Assembly (NCBI RefSeq): GCF_016865585.1
Contig: NZ_JAESND010000008.1
Location: 117,436 to 181,435 of the forward strand
DNA from: Jeongeupia naejangsanensis
Lineage (GTDB): Bacteria > Pseudomonadota > Gammaproteobacteria > Burkholderiales > Chitinibacteraceae
Reading direction: 5' to 3'
DNA length: 64,000 nucleotides
Shown: one piece after another, positions 57,078 to 64,000 of the stretch
Numbering within the stretch: the first letter of the stretch is position 1
Layout: each line of letters opens with the position of its first letter
The notes under the pieces: generated by a model
Databases searched by the model: none
What the model was told of the DNA's origin: nothing
Seen by the model: the letters and a program-made list of their open reading frames with translations, nothing else
Made by a program: the position numbers and the translations under genes

Positions 57078-57098
57078 GTTCCCGGTGGCACCGGGAAC
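57078..57098. repeat. Perfect inverted repeat upstream of DUF456
   Basis: GTTCCCGGT, GGC, ACCGGGAAC: 9-bp arms. No T-run on either side, so operator or RNA hairpin rather than terminator. A GCCACCGATC direct repeat (two copies) lies just after it at about 57113-57134. Confidence 0.6.
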
Positions 57099-57220
57099 GT
57101 GCCGGCGACGAACGCCACCGATCGCCACCGATCGCCGGCAGACTTGCCGGCTTGAAATCACCTGCTAGATTGGTCTTCTGTAAAGCTTACTTTGTTTGTT
57201 AGCAAAGAGGAGATCCACTC

Positions 57221-58999
57221 ATGCCTTCCGTATCCCGTTCGCCGGGCTCGTTGCGCACCATGCTGGGCTGGTTGAAGTTCGGCAGCAACGATGGCGGCAG
57301 CCGTCTGGCGCTCGAACAGGCCGTCGATGCCGTTGTCAGTGTCGACCCCCAGGGCTGTGTGAGCTTGTACAACGCAGCGGCCGAGCGCCTGTGGGGCTTC
57401 CGGCGTGACGAGGTGCTGGGGCGGCCGGTGCATGCGCTATTGCCTTCATCGGTATTGGTCGATGATGCAAGCCGTGATGGGGCTGGGCGGGAAATCGAAA
57501 TTTCGGGCCGTGACGGTCGCAAGGTCTGGGTCCACCTTTCCTTGTCGCGCGTACCGGGCAGCACGGCGTTTACCGCCTTCGTACGGGACATCTCGCTCGA
57601 GCACGCCAACCGCGAAGTGATCTCGCAAACGCTCGAGCAGGCGCTCGACGCCGTCGTGACCATTGACGAACACAACAACGTGACCTTCTTCAATCACGCT
57701 GCCGAAACGCTGTGGGGTTATGCACGCGGCGAGGTCATCGGCCAGAACGTCAAGATGCTGGTCCCGCGCGGCATTCAGCCCAGCCACGACGGTTATGTGA
57801 ACGCCAACCGAAATACCGGTCAGGACAAGATCGTCGGCACCCGCCGCGAAGTGCAGATCGAGCGCAAGGACGGCAGCAAGGTGTGGGGTGGCCTGTCGCT
57901 GTCCAAGGTCCGGGTCGGTGACAAGATCATCTACACCGCCTTCGTCAAGGATGTGACGCGCGAACGCGAAGTACGCGAGGCGATGAACCAGACGCTCGAA
58001 CAGGCGCTGGATGCCGTCGTATCGATCGATTCGGCCAACAACGTGACCTTCTTCAATGCCGCTGCCGAGAAACTGTGGAACCTGCGGCGTGACGAAGTGA
58101 TCGGCCAGAACGTGAAGATGCTGGTGCCGCAGGGCATCCAGGCGAATCACGATCATTTCGTCAACGCCAACCGCACGACCGGGCAGGACAAGATCGTCGG
58201 CACCAACCGGGAGGTGTGCATCGAAAGGCGTGACGGCAGTCTGGTCTGGGCCAATCTGTCGCTGTCGAAAGTGCATTCGGGCGACCAGATCAGCTATACC
58301 GCCTTCGTCAAGGACATCACGCGTGAACGCGAAGCGCGGGAGATGATGAACCAGTCGCTCGAGCAGGCGCTTGATGCGGTCGTCACGATCGACGAACACA
58401 ACAACATCACTTCGTTCAACGCTGCGGCCGAGAAGCTGTGGGGCTACGGTCGCGCCGAAGTCATCGGCCAGAACGTCAAGAAACTCGTGCCGATGGCGAT
58501 CCAGTCGAATCACGACGGTTATGTGAACGCCAACCGCAATACCGGGCAGGACAAGATTGTCGGCACCAGTCGCGAGGTGTGCATCGAGCGAAAGGACGGC
58601 GAGAAAATCTGGGGGCAACTGTCGCTGTCCAAGGTCCGGCTTGACGGCAAGATCGCCTATACGGCCTTCGTCAAGGACGTGACGGTGACCCGCCAGGCAC
58701 GGGACACCACCGACGCCGCAATGGCGGCGGTACTGACGTCGAGCAACCAGATCGGCCAGATTGTCGCGGTGATCGACGGCATTGCCGCGCAGACCAATCT
58801 GCTGTCGCTCAATGCGGCGATCGAAGCGGCGCGTGCCGGCGAGGCGGGGCGCGGTTTCGCGGTGGTGGCCGACGAAGTCCGCAATCTGGCGACGCGCTCG
58901 GCCGATTCGGCCCGCGAAATCGGCGGTCTGGTCGACGAAACCAAATTGCGGATCAACGAGCTGGCGGTGTCACTGGAAAAACTTTCGGGCGGGGCATGA
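57221..58999 (+). CDS. Soluble four-PAS protein with short methyl-accepting (MCP) signalling hairpin
   Basis: 592 aa without any transmembrane helix. Four PAS repeats start with LEQA(V/L)DAVV at residues 31, 138, 259 and 380; the last three have an exact 121-residue period. The C-terminus (about 492-590) is a short MCP hairpin with the tip [20 protein letters not shown] and [12 protein letters not shown], enough for CheA/CheW contact but far shorter than a classical MCP domain. There is no CheR pentapeptide. The layout recalls BdlA (PAS-PAS-MCP), a biofilm-dispersal sensor, enlarged by PAS duplication. AGAGGAG 8 bases before the ATG supports the start. Confidence 0.9.
   Translation: MPSVSRSPGSLRTMLGWLKFGSNDGGSRLALEQAVDAVVSVDPQGCVSLYNAAAERLWGFRRDEVLGRPVHALLPSSVLVDDASRDGAGREIEISGRDGRKVWVHLSLSRVPGSTAFTAFVRDISLEHANREVISQTLEQALDAVVTIDEHNNVTFFNHAAETLWGYARGEVIGQNVKMLVPRGIQPSHDGYVNANRNTGQDKIVGTRREVQIERKDGSKVWGGLSLSKVRVGDKIIYTAFVKDVTREREVREAMNQTLEQALDAVVSIDSANNVTFFNAAAEKLWNLRRDEVIGQNVKMLVPQGIQANHDHFVNANRTTGQDKIVGTNREVCIERRDGSLVWANLSLSKVHSGDQISYTAFVKDITREREAREMMNQSLEQALDAVVTIDEHNNITSFNAAAEKLWGYGRAEVIGQNVKKLVPMAIQSNHDGYVNANRNTGQDKIVGTSREVCIERKDGEKIWGQLSLSKVRLDGKIAYTAFVKDVTVTRQARDTTDAAMAAVLTSSNQIGQIVAVIDGIAAQTNLLSLNAAIEAARAGEAGRGFAVVADEVRNLATRSADSAREIGGLVDETKLRINELAVSLEKLSGGA
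57632..58720 (+). repeat. Three tandem 363-bp PAS-coding repeats
   Basis: Units at 57632-57994, 57995-58357 and 58358-58720 encode PAS domains 2-4, each with the sequence pattern GQDKIVGT(R/N/S)REV and LSLSKV. High similarity between units invites unequal recombination, so unit number may vary between strains. Confidence 0.85.
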
Positions 59000-59016
59000 C
59001 CGAGTCATGACCAAGA

Positions 59017-59048
59017 AAAACGGGCAGCCTTGGCTGCCCGTTGCGTTT
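59017..59048. terminator. Bidirectional terminator between the PAS/MCP gene and lgt
   Basis: AACGGGCAGCC and GGCTGCCCGTT form an 11-bp stem with a two-base loop, with AAAAA before and TTTT after. It serves both convergent genes. Confidence 0.85.
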
Positions 59049-59062
59049 TGCGGACCTACGGA

Positions 59063-59938
59063 TCAGGCCTGCGGGGTTTCCGCCGGCCGGTTCGAGGCCA
59101 GCCAGAACAGCACGCCGCCGGCGATAATCATCGGCAGGCTCAGCCACTGGCCCATCGACAGCTGCCCGGCAAGCAGGCCGAGGAAGTCGTCGGGTTCGCG
59201 GGCGAATTCGGCGATGAAGCGGAAGCCGCCATAGCCGAGCAGGAACAAGGCGGAGACCTGGCCGCGATGGCGCGGCTTGGCCGAGTACCACCACAACAGG
59301 GCAAACAGCACGATGCCTTCGAGCACCATCTCGTAGAGCTGCGAGGCATGGCGCGGCAGCATGCCGTACTGCGAAAGCCAGTCCTGCCATTGCGGATTGT
59401 CGGCGGCGACACGCAGATCCTCGGCGCGTGCGCTCGGGAAGCCCATGGCCCAGAAATTGGTCGGTGCGGTCACCCGGCCCCAGAGTTCGCCGTTGATGAA
59501 GTTGCCAAGCCGGCCGAACGCCAGGCCGATCGGCACCAGCGGGGCGACGAAATCGGCAACTTCGAAGAAGCGGCGATTGGTCTTGCGGGCAAACCAGATC
59601 ATCGCGAACAGCACGCCGAGAAAGCCGCCGTGGAACGACATGCCGCCTTCCCAGACCTTGAGGATGTCGAGCGGGTGCGACAGATAGAAGCCGGGCTTGT
59701 AGAACAGGACATAGCCCAGTCGCCCGCCGAGGATCACGCCGAGGACGCCATAGAACAGCAGGTCGTCCATTTCTTCGGCTTTCCAGCCCGCCGGATTGCC
59801 CTGGCGGATGCGCATGCGGCCGAGCAGCAGGAACAGCATGAAGCCGAACAGATACATCAGCCCGTACCAGTGCACGCCGAAGGAGCCGATCGAAAAGGCG
59901 ACCGGGTTGAGTTGCGGGTGAATCAGCATGTAATGCAT
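59063..59938 (-). CDS. lgt: Prolipoprotein diacylglyceryl transferase
   Basis: 291 aa with seven helices. Adds diacylglycerol from phosphatidylglycerol to the lipobox Cys of prolipoproteins, the first step of lipoprotein maturation. The essential His-Gly-Gly-Phe-Leu-Gly loop (FHGGFLG) and the N-terminal [20 protein letters not shown] are visible, along with [15 protein letters not shown], which contains the Lgt signature. It is divergent from ilvD. Confidence 0.97.
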   Translation of the reverse strand: MHYMLIHPQLNPVAFSIGSFGVHWYGLMYLFGFMLFLLLGRMRIRQGNPAGWKAEEMDDLLFYGVLGVILGGRLGYVLFYKPGFYLSHPLDILKVWEGGMSFHGGFLGVLFAMIWFARKTNRRFFEVADFVAPLVPIGLAFGRLGNFINGELWGRVTAPTNFWAMGFPSARAEDLRVAADNPQWQDWLSQYGMLPRHASQLYEMVLEGIVLFALLWWYSAKPRHRGQVSALFLLGYGGFRFIAEFAREPDDFLGLLAGQLSMGQWLSLPMIIAGGVLFWLASNRPAETPQA

Positions 59939-59959
59939 CCACGTTTGAGAACGGGCACG

Positions 59960-59965
59960 ATTATA
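59960..59965 (-). promoter_or_regulatory. Possible -10 element of lgt
   Basis: TATAAT on the minus strand, 21 bases upstream of the lgt start. No clear -35 at the right distance. Confidence 0.4.
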
Positions 59966-60121
59966 GTCCGTGTCCCGTGCAGGCCGGTGCGGGATTCGTG
60001 CGTGGGAACTTTACGTCATCGTACTGCAATGCGGGACAACGCGGCTTGTCACCGGGGTGAAGTCGTGGCGATCGAAATTCGTTAGAATCGACACGTACCC
60101 AACCGTTTGCCGCAGGCCATC

Positions 60122-61978
60122 ATGCCCCAATATCGTTCGCACACTTCTACCCACGGTCGCAACATGGCCGGCGCACGCGCCCTGTGGCGCGCCACCGGCA
60201 TGAAGGACGGTGATTTCGGCAAGCCGATCATCGCCATTGCCAACTCGTTCACCCAGTTCGTGCCGGGCCACGTGCACCTGCACAATCTTGGCCAGCTGGT
60301 CGCCCGCGAAATCGAAAAGGCCGGCGGCATTGCCAAGGAATTCAACACCATCGCTGTCGACGACGGCATCGCCATGGGCCATGGCGGCATGCTGTACAGC
60401 CTGCCGAGCCGCGACCTGATCGCCGATTCGGTCGAATACATGGTCAACGCCCACTGCGCCGACGCGATCGTCTGTATCTCGAACTGCGACAAGATCACCC
60501 CGGGGATGCTGATGGCCGCGCTGCGGTTGAACATTCCGGTGATCTTCGTTTCGGGCGGGCCGATGGAGGCCGGCAAGGTCAACTGGCACGGCGAAATCCG
60601 CAAGCTCGACCTGGTCGATGCGATGGTCGAAGCGGCCAACGACAAGGTCAGCGACGAAGAAGTCGCTGCCGTCGAGCGTAGCGCCTGCCCGACCTGTGGT
60701 TCGTGCTCGGGCATGTTTACCGCCAACTCGATGAACTGCCTGACCGAAGCGCTCGGACTGTCGTTGCCGGGCAACGGTTCGATGCTGGCAACGCACGCCG
60801 ACCGCAAGCAGCTGTTCCTGCAGGCTGGCCGCACCATTGTCGAGCTGGCCAAGCGCTACTACGAGCAGGACGATGCCAGCGTGCTGCCGCGTTCGATCGC
60901 AACCTATGAAGCGTTCGAGAACGCGATGAGCCTCGACGTGGCCATGGGCGGCTCGACCAATACAGTGCTGCACCTGCTGGCAGCGGCGTTCGAAGCCGGT
61001 GTCGACTTCAAGATGGCCGACATCGACCGGATCAGCCGCCGTGTACCGTGCCTCGCCAAGGTGGCGCCGGCGACGCAGAAATATCATATGGAAGACGTTC
61101 ATCGCGCCGGTGGCGTGGTCGGCATCCTGTCCGAGCTCGATCGTGCCGGCCTGATCAACCGCGACGTGCCGACCGTTCACGCGAAGACGCTGGGTGAAGG
61201 TCTGGCGCAGTGGGACGTCATTCGCAACGGCGAAGACAGCCCGGCACGCTTGTTCTACCGTGCTGCGCCAGGCGGGATCTCGACTACCGTCGCATTCAGC
61301 CAGAGCATGCGTTATCCGGAACTGGATCTGGATCGCGCTGGCGGCTGCATCCGCAACAAGGAAAACGCCTACAGCCAGGACGGCGGCCTTGCCGTGCTGT
61401 ACGGCAACATCGCCGAGCGTGGTTGCATCGTCAAAACCGCGGGCGTGGACGAGAGCATCCTCAAGTTCACAGGGCGCGTGCGCATTTTCGAAAGCCAGGA
61501 CGACGCCGTGGCCGGCGTGCTGGCCGATCAGATCGTCGCCGGTGATCTGGTCCTGATCCGGTACGAAGGGCCGAAGGGCGGTCCGGGCATGCAGGAAATG
61601 CTTTATCCGACCTCGTACCTGAAGTCGAAGGGGCTGGGCAAGGAATGCGCGCTGCTCACCGACGGACGCTTCTCCGGCGGTACCTCGGGCTTGTCGATCG
61701 GTCATGTCAGCCCGGAGGCTGCCGAAGGCGGTGCGATCGGCCTGGCGGAGGAGGGCGACACCATCGAGATCGACATTCCGAATCGCTCCATCCATTTGGC
61801 CATCAGCGATGACGAGCTTGCCCGCCGCCGTGCCGCAATGGAGGCGCGCGGCAAGGACGCCTGGAAGCCGCTGAACCGTGAACGCTATGTCAGCCCCGCG
61901 TTGCGTGCGTATGCGGCGATGACGACCAGCGCTGATACCGGCGCGGTGCGTGACGTCTCCCAGGTTGAGCGCAAGTAA
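60122..61978 (+). CDS. ilvD: Dihydroxy-acid dehydratase
   Basis: 618 aa. Penultimate step of valine and isoleucine synthesis. Fe-S ligand cysteines and conserved motifs: [12 protein letters not shown] and [15 protein letters not shown], plus the C-terminal GRFSGGTSG. The start at 60122 gives the family N-terminus [19 protein letters not shown]; a GTG/ATG five codons upstream is unlikely. A terminator follows and the ATL gene lies 46 bases after the stop. Confidence 0.97.
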   Translation: MPQYRSHTSTHGRNMAGARALWRATGMKDGDFGKPIIAIANSFTQFVPGHVHLHNLGQLVAREIEKAGGIAKEFNTIAVDDGIAMGHGGMLYSLPSRDLIADSVEYMVNAHCADAIVCISNCDKITPGMLMAALRLNIPVIFVSGGPMEAGKVNWHGEIRKLDLVDAMVEAANDKVSDEEVAAVERSACPTCGSCSGMFTANSMNCLTEALGLSLPGNGSMLATHADRKQLFLQAGRTIVELAKRYYEQDDASVLPRSIATYEAFENAMSLDVAMGGSTNTVLHLLAAAFEAGVDFKMADIDRISRRVPCLAKVAPATQKYHMEDVHRAGGVVGILSELDRAGLINRDVPTVHAKTLGEGLAQWDVIRNGEDSPARLFYRAAPGGISTTVAFSQSMRYPELDLDRAGGCIRNKENAYSQDGGLAVLYGNIAERGCIVKTAGVDESILKFTGRVRIFESQDDAVAGVLADQIVAGDLVLIRYEGPKGGPGMQEMLYPTSYLKSKGLGKECALLTDGRFSGGTSGLSIGHVSPEAAEGGAIGLAEEGDTIEIDIPNRSIHLAISDDELARRRAAMEARGKDAWKPLNRERYVSPALRAYAAMTTSADTGAVRDVSQVERK

Positions 61979-61984
61979 GAAGAC

Positions 61985-62008
61985 AAGGCCGGCTTAGCCG
62001 GCCTTTTT
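61985..62008 (+). terminator. Rho-independent terminator after ilvD
   Basis: AAGGCCGGC, TTA, GCCGGCCTT and a T-run. It lies inside the ilvD-ATL gap, so ATL transcription would require read-through or its own promoter. Confidence 0.85.
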
Positions 62009-62024
62009 CATGGGGAACAGGAGT

Positions 62025-62348
62025 ATGGAAAGCGTGACGGCGGCGGTGATCCGTTCGCGGATGCTGGCAGTGGTTGCCGAAGTGCCGCAGGGCTTTGTTG
62101 CTACCTACGGCGACATCGCGCGGCTGGCCGGCTTTCCCCGTCATTCGCGCCAGGTCGGCGTGGCACTGAACCAGTCCGGCAATGCGGTGCCGTGGCACCG
62201 CATCGTCAACCACGAAGGCCGGATCAGCCGCCGTGGCCTCGACGGCAATGATGATCTGCAGCGCTATCTGCTTGAGGCCGAAGGGGTTGTGTTCGGCGCG
62301 GACGGCAGGATCGCGTTGAAGCAGTACCGCTGGCCGTCGGCGCGCTAA
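62025..62348 (+). CDS. Alkyltransferase-like protein (ATL, MGMT homologue without Cys)
   Basis: 107 aa. It matches the DNA-binding half of O6-methylguanine-DNA methyltransferase, with FPRHSRQVGVAL (helix-turn-helix and Arg finger region), but the active-site PCHR is PWHR (Trp57). ATL proteins therefore bind O6-alkylguanine and flag it to nucleotide-excision repair rather than repair it themselves. Adjacent to ilvD, perhaps by chance. The ATG 62025 is preceded by GGGGAACAGGAG. Confidence 0.9.
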   Translation: MESVTAAVIRSRMLAVVAEVPQGFVATYGDIARLAGFPRHSRQVGVALNQSGNAVPWHRIVNHEGRISRRGLDGNDDLQRYLLEAEGVVFGADGRIALKQYRWPSAR

Positions 62349-62380
62349 GTACGCTTAAGTAGATATCTGCGCCGGAAATG

Positions 62381-62411
62381 AAAAAAGCCGCTTCGAAAGA
62401 AGCGGCTTTTT
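62381..62411. terminator. Bidirectional terminator between ATL and tRNA-Phe
   Basis: GAAGCGGC pairs with GCCGCTTC around GAAA (8 bp plus A/T extensions), with A-run before and T-run after. Confidence 0.9.
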
Positions 62412-62419
62412 GAATTTTC

Positions 62420-62495
62420 TGGTGGCCAGTCGCGGAATCGAACCACGGACACGCGGATTTTCAATCCGCTGCTCTACCAACTGAGCTAACTGGCC
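62420..62495 (-). tRNA. tRNA-Phe (anticodon GAA)
   Basis: 76 nt with the CCA encoded. Acceptor stem GGCCAGT/ACTGGCC, anticodon loop ending TGAAAAT with GAA, T-loop GTTCGATTCC. The cloverleaf closes fully on the minus strand. The closest gene on this strand is far to the left, so it is monocistronic. Confidence 0.97.
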
Positions 62496-63097
62496 AACCA
62501 AGGAGACGAATTAAACACTATCGATTCTTCCACGTCAACACCTTTCGCGAAAAAAAGATGATGTGAGGCCGAATTCATTCGCCGCCACAGTTTTGTGTGG
62601 GTGATGCACTTAAAGCCGGCAACATTGGGCCGAGGGAAGCGAAGAGTGGCGAGGCCGTTTGCGGATAGTTGTCTGAATGACGATTCACGCGTCAGCTGGT
62701 GTGTTCCGGGCTTGGCGGGGTCGGCCGCCGGGTGTGCTGTGGGTTGCTACCTAAACCATGGGGCTGGCAGAGGCTAGGTCTGTGTGGGGCGATGAAACGT
62801 GGTTTGACGCGCTCGTTTCGGTGGGGCGGCATGGCGGAGGAAGGGTGAAAATCGAGGGGTGGGCCTGCGCATCTGAAGAAATGTCCGTGTGGCTGCAAGA
62901 AAAAACGTTTCCGTCGGGGCTTTTTACTCGAGAGTGACGATGCTGCTTCGTGTGGTGATCAAAGAAAAATCGGGTGAGGCGCTAGTTCGATTGAAAATAA
63001 TTTCCTTACATTTCAGTGCTCTATCGATATTGTCGGTTTTTTTTGCATGGATGGTTTGACAGAGGGGTGTTCGTCGCTCATACTGCGCAGCTCATCC
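62496..63097. other. Intergenic region between tRNA-Phe and the tRNA-tuf operon
   Basis: About 600 bases with no supportable gene. Short open frames on both strands have no ribosome-binding site or similarity I recognise. Lower GC than coding DNA. It contains the promoter of the tRNA-tuf operon at its right end and probably that of tRNA-Phe at its left. Confidence 0.7.
63056..63084 (+). promoter_or_regulatory. Sigma-70 promoter of the tRNA-Tyr-Gly-Thr-tuf operon
   Basis: TTGACA, 17-base spacer, CATACT (4 of 6 to consensus), ending 13 bases before the first base of mature tRNA-Tyr. A GC-rich discriminator (GCGCAG) follows, consistent with stringent control of stable-RNA operons. Confidence 0.75.
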
Positions 63098-63182
63098 GGT
63101 GGGGTGGCCGAGTGGTTAAAGGCAGCAGACTGTAAATCTGCCCTCTCTGAGTACGCTGGTTCGAATCCAGCCCCCACCACCA
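63098..63182 (+). tRNA. tRNA-Tyr (anticodon GTA)
   Basis: 85 nt, with a long variable arm (type II) and encoded CCA. Acceptor stem GGTGGGG/CCCCACC; anticodon loop CTGTAAA carries GTA. Confidence 0.97.
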
Positions 63183-63236
63183 GATACAGTAGTGCGGTAG
63201 TGAAGAGTCGTTGTTTGCAGTGTGGCTTAGTTCCCG

Positions 63237-63310
63237 GCGGGTGTAGCTCAATGGTAGAGCAGAAGCCTTCCAAGCTTATGACGAGGGTTCGATTCCCTTC
63301 ACCCGCTCCA
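63237..63310 (+). tRNA. tRNA-Gly (anticodon TCC)
   Basis: 74 nt. Acceptor GCGGGTG/CACCCGC, anticodon loop CTTCCAA with TCC, T-loop GTTCGATTCC, encoded CCA. Confidence 0.97.
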
Positions 63311-63321
63311 AAAAGTTTGAT

Positions 63322-63396
<75 letters not shown>

Positions 63397-63441
63397 ATCA
63401 CGCTTGTATATTTCATTCTCAAATCCCGGTAAGGAAATATC

Positions 63442-64000
63442 ATGGCTAAAGGTAAGTTCGAGCGGACGAAGCCGCACGTCAACGTCGGCACCATCGGTCA
63501 CGTTGACCACGGCAAGACCACGCTGACCGCAGCGATCACCACCATCCTGTCGAAGAAGTTTGGCGGCGAAGCCAAAGACTACTCGCAGATCGACAGTGCG
63601 CCGGAAGAAAAAGCTCGCGGTATCACGATCAACACCGCACACGTCGAGTACGAAACCGAAGCACGTCACTACGCACACGTTGACTGCCCGGGTCACGCCG
63701 ACTACGTGAAGAACATGATCACCGGTGCCGCGCAGATGGACGGCGCGATCCTGGTCTGCTCGGCTGCTGACGGCCCGATGCCGCAAACCCGTGAACACAT
63801 CCTGCTGTCGCGCCAAGTTGGCGTGCCGTACATCATCGTCTTCCTGAATAAGGCAGACCTGGTGGACGACGCTGAGCTGCTCGAGCTGGTGGAAATGGAA
63901 GTTCGCGAACTTCTGTCGAAGTACGACTTCCCGGGCGACGACTGCCCGATCATCACCGGTTCGGCCCGTCTGGCGCTGGAAGGTGATCAATCGGAATACG
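63442..64000 (+). CDS. tuf: Elongation factor Tu (partial)
   Basis: 186 residues visible before the window ends (EF-Tu is about 396). G1 GHVDHGKT, switch [16 protein letters not shown]3 DCPGHADYV and G4 NKAD are seen. It delivers aminoacyl-tRNA to the ribosome. GGTAAGGAAATATC precedes ATG 63442. Placed after three tRNA genes as in E. coli tufB; tRNA-Trp, secE and nusG are expected to follow outside the window. Confidence 0.98.
   Translation, partial: MAKGKFERTKPHVNVGTIGHVDHGKTTLTAAITTILSKKFGGEAKDYSQIDSAPEEKARGITINTAHVEYETEARHYAHVDCPGHADYVKNMITGAAQMDGAILVCSAADGPMPQTREHILLSRQVGVPYIIVFLNKADLVDDAELLELVEMEVRELLSKYDFPGDDCPIITGSARLALEGDQSEY

Noticed and set aside
62595..62777. A 60-codon open frame between the tRNA genes.
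   Set aside because: No ribosome-binding site, no similarity to anything I know and no hydrophobic or domain pattern.

Overview
This 64 kb chromosomal window is GC-rich and densely coding. It most resembles a betaproteobacterium of the Neisseriales, perhaps a Chitinibacteraceae-like chitin degrader. That placement is inferred from gene content: the tRNA-Tyr/Gly/Thr-tuf block, the hemA-prfA pair, a beta-type glutamate synthase beside an E. coli-type one, and a secreted metallopeptidase with two chitin-binding modules. I see no insertion sequence, phage, integrase or CRISPR array.

Layout. 1-9877 (minus strand) is most of an aryl-polyene (APE)-type pigment/lipid operon: KS-like protein, PlsC acyltransferase, two acyl carrier proteins, membrane protein, AMP-ligase fused to a dehydratase, glycosyltransferase, LpxL-like acyltransferase, aromatic ammonia-lyase, thioesterase, LolA-like protein and MMPL exporter. 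It runs off the left edge. A cation/proton antiporter follows, then feoAB behind a possible Fur box, hemA-prfA, a redox group ([4Fe-4S]/CDGSH protein, glutathione reductase, periplasmic OB-fold protein), and a LysR regulator divergent from an SDR / Old Yellow Enzyme / MDR operon. Next come an RNB exoribonuclease, a zinc-ribbon protein, the chitin-binding M60-like peptidase, panD, a secreted Cys-rich protein with a PCu(A)C copper chaperone, and hemF with an amino-acid permease and a macrodomain protein.

32-44.3 kb holds two complete but dissimilar glutamate synthases (gltBD) in tandem, separated by an AT-rich palindromic leader. 44.3-50.4 kb carries a GNAT acetyltransferase, a TPR protein, a rhodanese divergent from an FtrA/GlxA-type regulator, a POT peptide transporter and a split chromate transporter. 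A tandem glycine riboswitch precedes a UPF0126/TRIC membrane protein. Then come marC, rpiA, phoU, ppx, corA, DUF456, a soluble four-PAS chemoreceptor-like protein, lgt divergent from ilvD, an alkyltransferase-like protein, tRNA-Phe, and the tRNA-Tyr-Gly-Thr-tuf operon, which runs off the right edge.

Most genes are core metabolism. The parts most worth a closer look are the APE cluster with its fusion and split, the duplicated gltBD with their unusual leaders, the glycine riboswitch and the hairpin between its gene's SD and AUG, the PAS-repeat receptor, and several symmetric operator candidates. Start sites were chosen mainly by ribosome-binding sites and overlaps; alternatives are given where they matter.
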